DNA from: Loripinus fragilis
Lineage: Eukaryota > Mollusca > Bivalvia > Lucinida > Lucinidae
DNA length: 64,000 nt
NCBI GenBank assembly: GCA_964019695.1
Contig: OZ026522.1
Location: 17,110,687 to 17,174,686, forward strand
Reading direction: 5' to 3'
In this document: positions 11,212 to 21,925 of the stretch, in pieces
Layout: every line of letters starts with the position of its first letter
How positions within the stretch are numbered: the stretch's first letter is position 1
Notes under the pieces: generated by a model
The model's database searches: none
What the model was told of the DNA's origin: nothing
The model's input: the letters and a program-made list of their open reading frames with translations, nothing else
Program-made: the position numbers and the translations under genes

Positions 11212-11409
11212 TATGTTATTATTGACAGCTAATCAAATAGATAATAGAAAGTCCCATTTCTCTGTACCCTGTGTCTCCCTTTATTTTGAATTGGCGAGTA
11301 TTACGAAAATCGAAGTTTCGAGGTCACTGGTTTTAAATACTGTTTTTATGTGAAACTCGTCTCCTTTTTCGTGGAATAACTAAATATAGATGTTTTAGCA
11401 GTTGTTACT

Positions 11410-11421
11410 AGTCACGTGACT
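11410..11421 (+). promoter_or_regulatory. Palindromic E-box AGTCACGTGACT, unit 2
   Basis: Identical to the unit 1 site and in the same position relative to the conserved 'gtggaataactaaatatag' block. The first-exon donor is 47 bases downstream. Confidence 0.45.
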
Positions 11422-12138
11422 GATATAGTATACGTTGTAATTGTTTATCAGTTTGAAAATGTGCAGGGTAAGTTACGTTTTATTTGTAGATCGGGTGTAC
11501 ATTGTACACGTCTTTTAAAATGGTTATTTTAAAATCGAGAAACCTGTGTTTATAACTATCAGACTGGACTGATTAAAGTCAGGAGTTTCGCAAAACCGGT
11601 TCAGGAGGACATATTGGGGCATAAAAAGTTAAATTGACAAAATAAAAGGAACAACAGAACAAATGTACAGAGAGGAGGGTTTATTGAATCATAGAATATT
11701 TAGTTTTGTTTAAAGTGAAAAATGAATTTGTGCTGAACTCGTTCGCCACAAGTTCCTTATGTTCTTGGAATTCTAATTGGAATATAAATGGGTAAGATAC
11801 AAGTATACATGTACAGGTATCCACCTTTAATACCTTTAATTTACAGTTTACAATAATTGTTGCTTAATTGAAAATAAAGAAGTTTTGTTTTAAACAGTCG
11901 AGTTCGAAAACAAGAACATCAGGTGATCTTTAGTCAATTTCACTTCCTCGTCAGCCGCGCGGTAGTAAAAAGGTCTCCCTGCACACAAAACCCAAAAATA
12001 AATGAGTGCAGTCCCCGCAGTCCAATATTGTAGGACCGCACAAAGTTCAAGCGGGTTTGCCAATAGATCCAAATATAGCCACAGACACTTGGGGTCAGCA
12101 GAGCTTTTGGATTCGTACAATTTTTTTATTCAAAATAC

Positions 12139-12366
12139 GAGCCACGACATAAGATTTCCCATAATGTGGTATGTGCGACCAGTAAAGCCTCAGATCAGCC
12201 TGCGCATACGCGCAGTCTGATCAGAGTCTATGCTAGTCGCTTGAATATTATATTAGTGTTAGGCTAAGCTTCCGACCCAACAACGTTTACAGTGGAGGCT
12301 GCACAAGGTCGTTTGAGTCTACACTTGTCAAACTGCCACATAGTTGAAACTCACGTGTCGGGGCTC
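12139..12366. mobile_element. MITE-like element, GAGCCRCGACAT family
   Basis: The ends are inverted repeats (GAGCCACGACATAAGATTTC and its degraded complement ending GTCGGGGCTC). Near one end sits a palindromic core 'gatcagcctgcgcatacgc' / 'gcgcagtctgatcag' flanked by 'cgaccag.aaagcctc' and 'gctagtcgcttgaata'. At least five more copies lie in the window: 39233-39476, 41056-41300, 45210-45428, 47289-47511 and 59808-60044. Confidence 0.75.
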
Positions 12367-12379
12367 AAGCTAGAACGCA

Positions 12380-12900
12380 GAACACAGATGTCAGAAAAAT
12401 AGCCTTAGACCATATGAAGGACATTTGAAAAATGCTTATTTCTCAGGATGATTTAAAATATACAAGTGTCTGTCTGTGATCAATTCTGTGAATTAAATGT
12501 GTTAAATGAATTTCGAGATTATCAGATTTCATGAAAAAATAATGAATTTGAATTATTATTTTAGTACAGACATATTAGAAAACAAACTTCAGTTTCTAGT
12601 TCCTCTCAGTATATTATACGACCCTACGAAAGTCCAACGGATTCCTCTATGGCACCTGATGTTTGCAGTTATCAATTTTACGACCCTATAAATCCAACGA
12701 ATCATTGTAAGATGAAGCTGAAGATTACCAGTCAATGGAATTAGTAGAGTTTTGAATGTCAAGATCTGCAAGATTCAGTCTACTTAAGACATTATTCAAA
12801 ATACCCTTCTAAACCGGCCCGACAAGGATAATGGAGTGCAACTGTAGCCAGAACTCCATATTGAAAGCCTTTTCGGGTGCATAAAAATGGCAACAGTGCC
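12380..12900. other. No recognised feature
   Basis: AT-rich. The phrases 'acgaccctacgaaagtccaa' (near 12620) and 'tccaacgaatc' (near 12700) recur as a pair in this unit and also in units 3 and 4 (16710-16790, 20290-20370). This part is therefore shared sequence of the tandem array. No open frame is conserved. Confidence 0.4.
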
Positions 12901-12907
12901 TGCGCCA

Positions 12908-13090
12908 TGGGCGGATCCATAAGGGGGAGCAGGGGGTCCGCCCCCACCCCCCTGAAAAATCACAAAACTATAGGGTTTCTTAGCAATACTGGTCCGGATC
13001 CTCTGAAAAATCACAAAGCTACCAAGCCAGCATTCAATGGTGGGCGATCATTGACCCACCAGTGAAACGCCATTTAAATGCTTTTTTCAC
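12908..13090. mobile_element. GGATCC-type element with G/C tracts
   Basis: It contains 'gggcggatccataag', 'gggggtccgccccc', 'gaaaaatcacaaaac' and 'gtccggatcc', and ends near 'gaaacgccattt'. The order is the same as in 3246-3425. Confidence 0.55.
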
Positions 13091-13459
13091 TTTTTGATGG
13101 CAAAATTGAGTAGAAGGTGGCATCCATGCTAATAATGTTCCTATATGTGTAGTAAAAAAGATACAGGGTGGATGCGCATTCTAGCAATTCATATTGAAAT
13201 GACATTATACTGCAGGCCAGGTCTGGGTTAAAGGTCCCTTAAGTGCATTTTTCGCGTAAAATGTGTGGAAAATAGCTTAGCTTTTGTAGTCAGCATACCC
13301 AACATATCTATTAATCAACAATATAAGTATGTATAATGTATGAGTCCAGCAAACATCTTAACTGAAGGGAATATGGATATCAAAGCGTAACATAGCAGCA
13401 AAAACAACCATTGTGCTTCTTATTGTGTCATGTTATGAGAAAATATGTTATAAGCATAT

Positions 13460-13545
13460 AAAAAAGGTCAGAAAGGTGACAAAGATTAGGATTCAATACA
13501 ATCAAGTGCCACACCAGATCCACCTTAGGCACAGATCAGGTTTCA
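13460..13545 (+). mobile_element. Fragment of retroelement tail (type 2)
   Basis: 'gatt.ggattcaatacaatc' and 'aagtgccacacc' match the tail seen at 57615-57755 (+) and, inverted, at 17352-17600 and 25785-26000. It is very short and diverged. Confidence 0.4.
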
Positions 13546-14180
13546 CATTAGTACTGTTGTAAACTGGTTAAGCCCTGCAGCTGTGCTAGGTACACATATT
13601 GCCCATTCCCTGCACCCAGGGGAATAAATCTTGCTAACAATATATTCTAGCTAATATGATGCCCGGTAATTGATGGAACTATAATTTCAACATTAGATCT
13701 TTAAATGGGTTGCAGAAGTATTTAAAAGAGCAAGGGATTTCATATCCTGACATAAAAGCCAGATTTTCATATATCTGCTAACGAAGCAGGAGAAGAAACT
13801 GATAGACTTCATATAAGGATAGGGAGGAAATTTTGAAAGAAAAAATGTTAACAAAAGATATAATATAGAGTCTTTAACTAATCTAACAACCTGATCAAGA
13901 ATCAAAACCTAAACTGATTTTACCCCCACCCACAAATATCCATTTATGAACAATTTTACAAAGTATCCTACTATTTTATTAGGGCCATCAAATTTTGCTA
14001 ATAAAAAACCCTCTTGATTGTAACATAGACAGATGATGTGTCTATTCTGAGCATGTTTGCTTTAACTACTTGTGTCATAGGTTTATAACCTTTGCCAAGA
14101 TCAAAGCCGATAAGCTTTGGGTAGATCTGAATACAATTTATTTGACGCTCTGATAGTGTTTTGAAAAATAATCAATCAGG

Positions 14181-14477
14181 ATAAACATTACTGATACCCG
14201 GGACAATACCAGCTATTCTGGCAAGGACAAGACCATAAGCTGGAAACAGGCCATTAAGTATCATCTTCTAACTGGCGTAGGAAGGCATGATAATGTCCAT
14301 GCTGCTGGGAATTTTGAATGTTTGCTGTATGGGATTGAAGAAAAGGGTGTCAAGGGTATTGATAGTCCGACGCATCACCTTTTTGTGAAAGCTAAATGTA
14401 GAGATGTTCTTCCGACGGGTTACATATTTAAAGATCAAGCTTGGCTATATGACTTTAGACAGACAACACAACAATGA
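14181..14477 (+). CDS. Candidate terminal coding exon, unknown protein
   Basis: A 98-codon open frame without a methionine runs from about 14180 to TGA at 14475-14477. A canonical AATAAA follows at 14494-14499. The product is balanced in composition (Gly, Asp, His, Cys, Trp present), unlike the Phe/Ile/Leu-rich chance frames around it. Recognisable strings include GVGRHDNVHAAGNF and GYIFKDQAWLYDF. I do not recognise the family. The same frame can be followed upstream to an acceptor-like 'attttattag' at 13982, but only through four stop codons, so this may be a decayed gene. It ends 270 bases before the unit 3 upstream block and so would be the last exon of a gene in unit 2. Confidence 0.35.
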   Translation: MNITDTRDNTSYSGKDKTISWKQAIKYHLLTGVGRHDNVHAAGNFECLLYGIEEKGVKGIDSPTHHLFVKAKCRDVLPTGYIFKDQAWLYDFRQTTQQ

Positions 14478-14811
14478 ATCTAGAAAATGAACCAATAAAA
14501 TAATTGGCTAGTGTGAGGGTACATATGAACAATAAATTGTTTGAAAGTGCTTGATGGCAATTCCAGGAGCATTCAGATAATTAGCAGTGATATGCTCTAC
14601 AACAACTCTGAAATACACGCCAGCTTGTGGATGTAATACTATTGACTGCGCAAATCCAATGTATCTTCCCGTAAATAGGCACAAACCATACTTAACATCT
14701 TCAGTCTGAAATCATTATCACTACAAGTACCCGTGTATATTTCACAGTTTATATGAAACACGTTTCCTTTTCGTGGAATAACTAAATATAGATGTTTTAG
14801 TCTGTGTAACT

Positions 14812-14823
14812 AGTCACGTGACT
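14812..14823 (+). promoter_or_regulatory. Palindromic E-box AGTCACGTGACT, unit 3
   Basis: Identical to units 1 and 2, although the donor downstream in this unit has been deleted. Confidence 0.4.
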
Positions 14824-15239
14824 GATATATAACTATCAGCTTGATATACTTATTAAGGACTTGAATTGTTATTGATGGTTCATGTGTACAGGCCTCTTTA
14901 AATGGTCATTTTATAATCGAGAAACATGTATTTATAACAATGCGACTGGACTGATAATACATTGTATTACAATAAGGGTTTTCGCTAAACAGATTCAGTA
15001 GGGAATATTAGGACAAGAAAAGGAAGAAAATCAGGGAGCGACAGAACAAATGTACAGAAATGAGGCTTAATTGAAACCTTGAAAATTAACATTGATTTTT
15101 TTAAGTGAAAAGCCTTGGGCATTTGTGCTGAACAATTTGAGGCTTAACCTAAATGTTATGGAATTCTAATTGAAATATTTATGGGTCAGAAATAAGGCTA
15201 CATGTATCCACTTTACATTTAAATTTACAGTTTTCGTCA

Positions 15240-16360
15240 ATAGTTATGTATAAGTTATATATCATATATTACAATTATAAAGGAATTAAGTGGGAAGGAG
15301 TGCACTTGAATTCTCTGAGAATCATTCAATATGTTACCAGCCTACCCTACTTCCGATCAAGATAGGTCGCTTTTTTCTTTTATGAAATTAATCTCTAGCA
15401 AGATACTGTTTGAAAAAATGTTATCTTATAATTTAACAAAAATAAAGCAAGCATTGAAAATGACTTGGAAATATGCAACACCACTGTGTTCAAGAGAAAT
15501 GTTTAAAAGGCAAATTGCAAGGTTTGTACTAAATCTTGTAACTAAGCTATAATTAAAAAGCCAATAGAACAGAGTTTCATTTTTTTAAATGAGAATAAAT
15601 TTCAATGCTCTTGAACAATTATACATTGTTCAAACCTACTAGTTACATTTTCCCTAGAAAAAAATGGAAATTTCATTGTGAAAATTTGAGAATTCAGACA
15701 TTTTACTCCTATCTATTTTGACAAAAATGTATATATATATATATATTTGATTATATTCAGACATTAATGGATATATTGCATAAATTTTACTTTATGTGAG
15801 CTTCCAACATGTCTGAAAATAGTTATGCTCCACTGTCCTCAACCATGGTTTACTTTAGTTATTATTGTGATTTATCAGATTCTGCAATTTTAATGTTTTT
15901 CATACCATTGTGTAGGTGACAAATTTTCCGTTTCGTTCATATATTACGTATGCAAACTGCAATTTTCATACTAAATATATTCATCAAATAGTACAATTTT
16001 CGTATAGCCTTGTTCGACGATAGAAAATCATTTGACAACCTGTCCATGCTTGAAGACGCGATAAATTATCAACTAACAAACCAATTATGCTTAAACTTTG
16101 TGCATATTTCTTAGTATGGTGACAAAACAAACTGTGGAAATCTTGACTGCGTCATTCAGTTTTAAATAGGTCAGACCGAATACTTATTGAAAGACCCTAG
16201 TATATGATAATACAAGTACTTATAGTTTCTCCTTTTTTATAACTGCGCCTTTGGAAATGGTCGCAGTGACCACTTCATGTATTTATTTTCGTAAAAAATA
16301 TTGCACATATTGACAAAAATTGTGATAAAGTTGGCCAATCATTTAAATATCTGTGCAAAC
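15240..16360. other. Gene-free interior of unit 3
   Basis: AT-rich, with an (AT)n run at about 15728-15748. A 73-codon frame at 15331-15552 lies here but has no recognisable domain and no counterpart in units 1, 2 or 4. Not supported as a gene. Confidence 0.4.
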
Positions 16361-16371
16361 TGATTTGGGTT

Positions 16372-16524
16372 TTGAAGCACAGAAAGGGACAGAGTAAAAT
16401 ATAATGCTTAATTTACAATGAAGCATGTTTTAAACAGCTGTCAGTCTGTGGTGTGTTGAAGCACAGGAAGGGGCAGAGTAAACTATAATGCATGATTTAC
16501 GTTGAAGCAGTTTTTAAACAGCTG
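16372..16524 (+). repeat. Local 70-bp duplication covering the exon-2 acceptor of unit 3
   Basis: 'ttgaagcacag.aaggg.cagagtaaa.tataatgc' to 'ttttaaacagctgt' occurs twice (16372-16442 and 16456-16524) with a few substitutions. Each copy ends in the same acceptor-like 'ttttaaacag'. Units 1, 2 and 4 have only one. Confidence 0.75.
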
Positions 16525-17044
16525 TGGTCGAAAACTGGAACATGAGGTGATCTACGGAATTTTACTTCCTCGTTAGCTGTGACGCGGAAAAAGGTTTCCC
16601 TGCAAACATATCCCAAAAAACTGCTTTGTTTAATGATTGCAGTATTATACTGTATGTCCAACTGCATTTGCCAACGGATCCCAATCGCAGTGACATACTA
16701 TACGACCATAAGACAGCCCAACCCATTCCAATATAGCCCCTGAAATTTGCAGTGATTTATCGTACGACCTTAAGAAAGTCCAACGAACCTCATAAATTGA
16801 AGCTTTTTATTCAGTAGACTCTCTTTAGTATGCTGTCGTCGCCCTGGGCTTTGTCAGCTGTTAAACCAACGGCACCGGGAGCCAACGCATGACAGTCAAC
16901 AAAAAATGAAATATACAGCACAACTTAACCGTTTCCAAATACATGATTATACAAGACACGTCAAAATGAGGCAATATTGCTAAACCAATTAATTAATATA
17001 GTTTCCAGAATGCTAAACACTTATTGCATGTTTATTGTTTCAGT

Positions 17045-17237
17045 AAGAAGGTGACAGAGATAACAAAATTTGGAGGAAAGGATTAAAATACTATCATACA
17101 AAACCAACAGCTCCAAGTGTGCAAAAACTGTTGTGTACTCTTGATGCATTCCCTCATCAAGTAGCAAGCTATAAACGAGAAACTCTTCTCAGACGGATTC
17201 AGCAGTTTCATCATTATTATAAAACATAACTTTAGGA
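17045..17237 (+). other. Exon-3-like segment of unit 3
   Basis: It begins after 'tattgtttcag' and ends before GTGAGTAAG. It aligns with 20595-20781 of unit 4 with two small length differences (2 and 12 bases). One frame is open here for about 57 codons (from GDRDNKIW to HHYYKT, ending TAA), but it is interrupted in unit 4, so protein-level constraint is not demonstrated. Confidence 0.45.
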
Positions 17238-17351
17238 GGTGAGTAAGAATGTAGCCTCTTTTATATCATCACCCTTAATTCAGATGTGGATCAAGACACA
17301 TAGATATTTGGTTGGCGCCGTGAAACTGGTTTAAGCCCTCCAGTACAATAT

Positions 17352-17913
17352 TTTACTGACCGTTCGAAGGCGGTACTTCTTTTGAGAATCTTTTATGTTT
17401 TTTTCTGTCTTGAATTTGCTATGCCTTTGTGCGCGTCTATTTATATATGCTTTGTGGTCACCCGCTGGGAAAGGGCTGACCTCTTGGCTCTAGTTAGTGG
17501 TGACTAACTGTAAGTTTATCACTTTCCCATTGGTATCCTGGGTCAGGTGTGGTACTTGATTGTATCGATTCCTGATCTTTGCACCATTACTTACTTTGCA
17601 TGAAAGACCCCTAACTTATCAATGCATCATCTCCCAGAACATATAAATCATTATATAAAAAGGAGATAAAACAAAGATAAGGACTCAAAAGTAAATAAAA
17701 AACTGAATACCGGAGCAAAAGAAATCCAACAGGTAAACCCCGGTGGGCCCAACAAACAGCCAAAGAATCAGGCCGCTACGATCTCATCAATAGATAAGTA
17801 TTTAAAACGGAACTGTCATGGAGTCTGAAGGTCGACCCACTGGCGTGCAATTTAAGAGGAAAGCAAAGTTGCAAACCATGATTGGGTTGACCACCATGCA
17901 TGCAGTCTGTTGC
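17352..17913 (-). mobile_element. Retroelement 3' remnant with reverse-transcriptase C-terminus (type 2 tail)
   Basis: On the minus strand 17809-17913 encodes about 34 residues (with NPIMV, LLNCTPVGRPSDS). This is the same C-terminal segment as in the element at 18310-19541, just beyond that copy's premature stop. The rest is 3' untranslated sequence containing 'gataccaatgggaaagt' and 'aagtaccgccttcgaacgg'. The 5' part of the element is missing. Confidence 0.6.
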
Positions 17914-18309
17914 AAAACATTAATGGTATAGCCTAATCACTCACTCAAGATCACAGACCAACAGTAAGCGACACAAGAACACACACCTTCGGAATTTTCT
18001 AGACATTATTAGGCATTCAATTTACGGAATATTCAAGCAGACCCAGATCAGACGTGACATGTGGTCATTCTTCATTTATCACTAAATTGTGTCTTCGCAC
18101 CCTGTATCAGGTTGTATGACATTTTTTGAGGAAACGGTTAGCAATTGCATTAATTGATTGTGATAATTAAGAATTGCACTTCTGAACATGGATTAATAAT
18201 AAGAATAAATAAACGTCTGTCTGAAATCATTTCCACATATATGTCAATCTAAACCATTTGTATCCATGTATTTTTCACTGTTGGTAAATGCTGTTTTAAT
18301 GTGAAAAAT

Positions 18310-19541
18310 AGTAAGTGAGTATGATCAGGAAATACCACAATCACAAACTGCAGACAACCCCGTGGCATCGGGAGGAAGAGCCGCTCAACCATCACGAGAC
18401 ACCAGGAAGACAAATTAAGCAAAGCTACCAGCTCTCTCTTCCCCATCAAGATGATTGCAATACTAGAATGGATATAAAGTAACGTACAACAAAATATAGA
18501 ACAATTACAGACTCCCACAATGGAAGTAACAATAAACAAAAAGTCAACAACAACAGAACCACCGCCTTAGAACGGACAGCAGCCTAAGCCACCGGGGGGC
18601 TTAAATGCATTTTACTGGTACCAAATCTTCGCCCTAGATTCTGCTGTTGTTGAAGTACAAGAAATATTCAGCTCGCATGGAGGCCATCTAACTAATGCAA
18701 TGTATCATCATGGAAAACACTCTAATCAAATTAACACTCCATGATGAAACAAAGAAAAGGTCTCATGACTCACAGATAGTCAGAGCTAAAGAAAACCTCA
18801 AGTTGAGCTGCGGTGGGTCCAGCTACAGATAAGCATCAGGCACCAACCCACCGATTAAAGCTTTACGTTAGAGCCGTCATAAAGTCTGAGGCCTGACCCA
18901 CCGTCATGCAATTAAAGAGGAAACCATAGCTATAAACCGTGATTGGGTTTAAAACTAGGCATGCAGACTGTCACATGATATCCAAATTATATCCAACCCT
19001 TATATAACGTTTTACTATCTTTTTGAATTGATCACTAAAATTAGGTTTTCCAACAATTCGTTTGAATTTATAGATTAAATCACCATGAAATATAGGTTCT
19101 GATATGCCTTGTTGCAGAAGAGTTTTTAACCCAACGTTGTATTTAACAATTATCTCTGAGTGTCTGTAGTAGAATTTAGAAAATGCTTTTCGAATTTTAT
19201 GATATCTATAACCTTGTTTTAATAATTCAGCAGTTAAAAATAAGTTTCTGTTGTTGAAGTTATCAACATTAGAGCACACTCTAGCAAAACGAATAAGCTG
19301 AGAAATATATACCCCATAGGAAGGAGAGCGAGGAACATCTCCATCAAGAAATGGGAAATTAACTATTTCAAAATTAAAATCATCCCGTTTATCATATATT
19401 TTAGAAGAAATTATGCCATTTGTTATTGACAAGTTCAAGTCCAAAAACGGAGCTTCAGTATCAGAAGAATTCGCCTTATTTAACTGAAGTTCAGCGGGAT
19501 ATATCTGACCTACCATTTGTTCAAAATAATGAAGCTCGTTA
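18310..19541 (-). mobile_element. 5'-truncated retroelement with reverse-transcriptase fragment
   Basis: The insert is bounded by sequence that is continuous in units 1-3, which defines both ends. The minus-strand order is reverse-transcriptase C-terminal region (19541 down to about 18857), then about 550 bases of 3' untranslated sequence ending ACTCACTTACT. The same 3' end occurs at 24856, 26671 and 49158. The 5' end is cut inside the coding region, as is usual for target-primed reverse transcription. Confidence 0.8.
18971..19541 (-). pseudogene. Reverse-transcriptase-like C-terminal fragment
   Basis: The frame is open from the truncation point through the methionine at 19516 to TGA at 18971, about 190 codons. 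Features include FLDLNLSITNG, KIYDKRDDFNFEIVNFPFLD, SYGVYISQLIRFARV and GLKTLLQQG. I recognise these as belonging to a reverse-transcriptase-derived protein family common in bivalves, cnidarians and lancelets. I am not certain whether it should be classed as Penelope-like or another non-LTR group. The frame continues beyond the TGA for about 36 more codons (PITVYSYGFLFNC), so the stop is probably a nonsense mutation. The catalytic palm with its aspartates is absent. The copy is dead. Confidence 0.7.
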
Positions 19542-19576
19542 ACCTTTTCTTGGAATAACTAAATATAGAATTTATA

Positions 19577-19587
19577 TTCACGTGACT
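19577..19587 (+). promoter_or_regulatory. E-box TTCACGTGACT, unit 4
   Basis: One half of the palindrome has drifted, but CACGTGACT and the downstream 'gatatatttac' match unit 1. A GTAAGT donor follows at 19682. Confidence 0.4.
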
Positions 19588-19921
19588 GATATATTTACAA
19601 GTTGTCATGGTACATTGTAATTGTTTGAAATAATTATAACATTAGCTAGAGAAAAAAATATTAAGGACTTGAATGAGCAGGGTAAGTTATGTTTTATTGA
19701 TGGTTCTTGTGTGCAGGCCTTTTAAAATGGCTATTTTATAATTGAGAACCACGTGTTTATAACTATGAGACAGTTGAGACTGGACTGATATTACACTATT
19801 TTTGTAAAACCAGTTCAGCAGAGCATATTAGGACAAGAAAACTTTTACCGACCAAATAAAGGGAGCATCAGACCAAGTGTACAGAAATGAATGTAAATTG
19901 AAACATTAAATATTTACATAT

Positions 19922-20010
19922 TTACATCGCCTTAAAACTAAATTTCCGACCGTATATTCGACAATATAACTCCCCAAATGAAAATTTTGTATACAGTTAT
20001 CCCCTTTTTT
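19922..20010. repeat. Single arm of the foldback found at 61624-61790
   Basis: 'cttaaaactaaatttccgac' followed by 'cgacaatataactccccaaa' matches the right arm of the long foldback at 61713-61790. Only one arm is present here. Confidence 0.65.
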
Positions 20011-20594
20011 GTGCTTAACAATTTGTGATGCAGATGTTTTTTGAAGTCTGACTGAAAAATAAATGGGATGATACATGCATATCCATTTTACTTTGATTTA
20101 CAGTTTTCGTTAATAGCTGTTTCTTAATTAATGATATAAACATTTAAAAACAAAACAAATAAAAACACAGTTGTTGTCGATACTGGAACATAGGGAAATA
20201 TGGATCTAGTCAACTTTACTTCCTTATTTGCCACGTAGCGGTAAATGGTCTCTCAGACCCTATAATAATCTTTAATAATCGAAGTGATATATTATGCAAC
20301 AGATTCTAATACGGCCCATGGTGTTGGCAGTAATAAATTGTGAGACCCTTTATAACGTCTAACGGGCCTCAATAAAGCTGAAGCTGAACGTTGGTATTCA
20401 GTAGACAATCGTCACCCTGGGTTCAATCACCTGTCAATCTAATGGGAGTGGGAGCAAACTCAAGACAGAAAACAAAGAGCAAAATTATAAAGCACAATTA
20501 TAGTATTTCCAAATAAATGTTTACAATGAAAAAGGAGTGTTTAATTATACTGCCCAGAATGCTAAAATTGTGATTGTATGCTATTTTTTCACAG

Positions 20595-20781
20595 TCAACG
20601 GTGACAGAGTAAACGAGAATATTGGTGGAAAGGATCAAACTATTATTATATAATCCCAGAGTACAAAAACTGTTGTGTCTTCCTATTGCATTCCATCATC
20701 AAGAAGCAAGTTATAAACAAGAAAGTCGTCACAGACGGCTTCAATAGTTTCATCATAGTTATACAACATAACTCGGAGGAG
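20595..20781 (+). other. Exon-3-like segment of unit 4
   Basis: It begins after 'tattttttcacag' and ends at GAG|GTGAGC. From 20605 to 20781 one frame is open (59 codons, no methionine) and ends in phase 0. That is compatible with the next candidate exon at 21926. In the same frame a TGA at 20602-20604 blocks extension upstream. The segment may be 5' untranslated. Confidence 0.4.
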
Positions 20782-20789
20782 GTGAGCGA

Positions 20790-21900
20790 AAATTTGGTGT
20801 CTTTAACATCATCAACTACTATAACACGGCCACCAATCCAGCTCCTTCAATTGCATATACCAGTTGGAGTTTTGCGTGTCCTGGTTTTGAGAGCACAATT
20901 TAGTAATCAGGCAATGCTATTCAATGAGACACTCATTGAATTTTCACTACTAATATCGGTTTTAAGAGGATATTCTGCTTGACAGTTTAAAATGTTTTAT
21001 TGCGAAGAAAAAAATGACATTTTTTTCAACTTCATCACATATTCTAGAATCAGTTTATGTGCCACGGCAAAATATTTAAGGTATGTTGATGGTAATCATC
21101 AAGGGCTTCGAATAGCATTTATTTATTTCTAAAAATGTGTATTGGTTAAAAAATAACGATTTAACTGAAATAAAGGTAATCTCATTCATAGGAAACAAGT
21201 TCAACAGTGTATTAGTTGTATGCGATGAAGGAGATGTATATGTGGCCATGTATAAATCTTGTGCCTCAGCCTTTAACATTAAGTTTACTTTTTTTACTCT
21301 TAGTCTAGCTACTTGTAATTCTATTAAACAATATTGAGCCAGGTCATCTTACCCTAGTAAATACATTAACATCAAAAAGTTGGGAGCCTAGGTACCATCT
21401 CTTTTTTTTGTGTAAACATAATCTTTCTCTCCCCTGAAACTAATTTGAGGCCAAATATTTTCCAGTGATGACGAAAATTAAAAAATTCTATCTGTTATTT
21501 TTATAGTTATTCAACGGTTCAAAACAATCTAAATGCTCTTATTTTGTAAAGTTGTTGAAACGTTAGACCAATAGCAGTGGTAGTTTGCTGGTGTACAATA
21601 AGATTTATTTTTACAGTGTAGTTCCTGAAGAGACTCAATTTCCCCTCATCCCACATAATGACTTATGTGTGCAATCTGATGCATATCGCTTCTTTAAACT
21701 GCCTCCGGCCTCTGTGTGTCCCTCTTCATCCTCTGTGCTCAAGCCCTCCTTGTTTATGTGCAGTTCATAGCGTCAGTTTGTTAAAGTTTGTCAATGATTG
21801 TTTTTTTCTGATCTTATAAAAACATTTTGGTGTTACTTTCTAAGCGACATAGTCAATTACCACTAAATGACTGTTCTAGTGCTGAAACCAACCATATTTG
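20790..21900. other. Intron-like gene-free stretch
   Basis: AT-rich with overlapping short frames on both strands and no domain-like content. Near 21338 'gagccaggtcatcttaccc' resembles the start of the 54-bp satellite unit found from 22230 onward. Confidence 0.35.
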
Positions 21901-21925
21901 ATAATAAAGTGTGTATTTTTTGCAG

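Larger units (their letters stand above)
6246..11320 (+). repeat. Tandem paralogous unit 1
   Basis: First of four direct, diverged copies. Shared parts in order: an upstream block (6246-6340, 'tgctgttttta' then 'tttcgtggaatgactaaat'), a CACGTG palindrome (6341-6352), a first-exon-like part ending in a GTAAGT donor at 6429, a block around 6560 ('aaaacaggttctggg'), and an exon-2-like segment. The latter spans 6864-6937, after 'tttttaaacag' and before GCG|GTAAAA. The unit is longer than the others because SINEs, a foldback (6984-7076) and other inserts fill 6980-10770. No long open frame was found in the conserved parts. Confidence 0.65.
11330..14735 (+). repeat. Tandem paralogous unit 2
   Basis: Second copy of the array. 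The upstream block starts at about 11335, with the palindrome at 11410-11421. The first-exon-like part ends at GCAGG|GTAAGT (donor at 11468). The block 'aaaccggttcagg' follows near 11595. The exon-2-like segment is 11898-11961 after 'ttttaaacag', ending GCG|GTAG. Downstream sequence does not obviously match the other units. An inverted-repeat element (12139-12366), a GGATCC element and a retroelement-tail fragment are inserted. A candidate terminal coding exon lies at 14181-14477, just before unit 3. Confidence 0.65.
14740..18245 (+). repeat. Tandem paralogous unit 3
   Basis: Third copy. The upstream block is at 14740-14811 and the palindrome at 14812-14823. The first-exon donor is lost: the sequence runs from 'aaggacttgaat' directly into 'tgttattgatgg', a deletion relative to units 1 and 4. 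The exon-2-like segment starts at 16522 and its downstream donor has become GCGGAAAAA. An exon-3-like segment at 17045-17237 lies between 'tattgtttcag' and a donor AGGAG|GTGAGTAAG. It matches 20595-20781 of unit 4. A retroelement remnant (17352-17913) is inserted after it. Confidence 0.65.
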
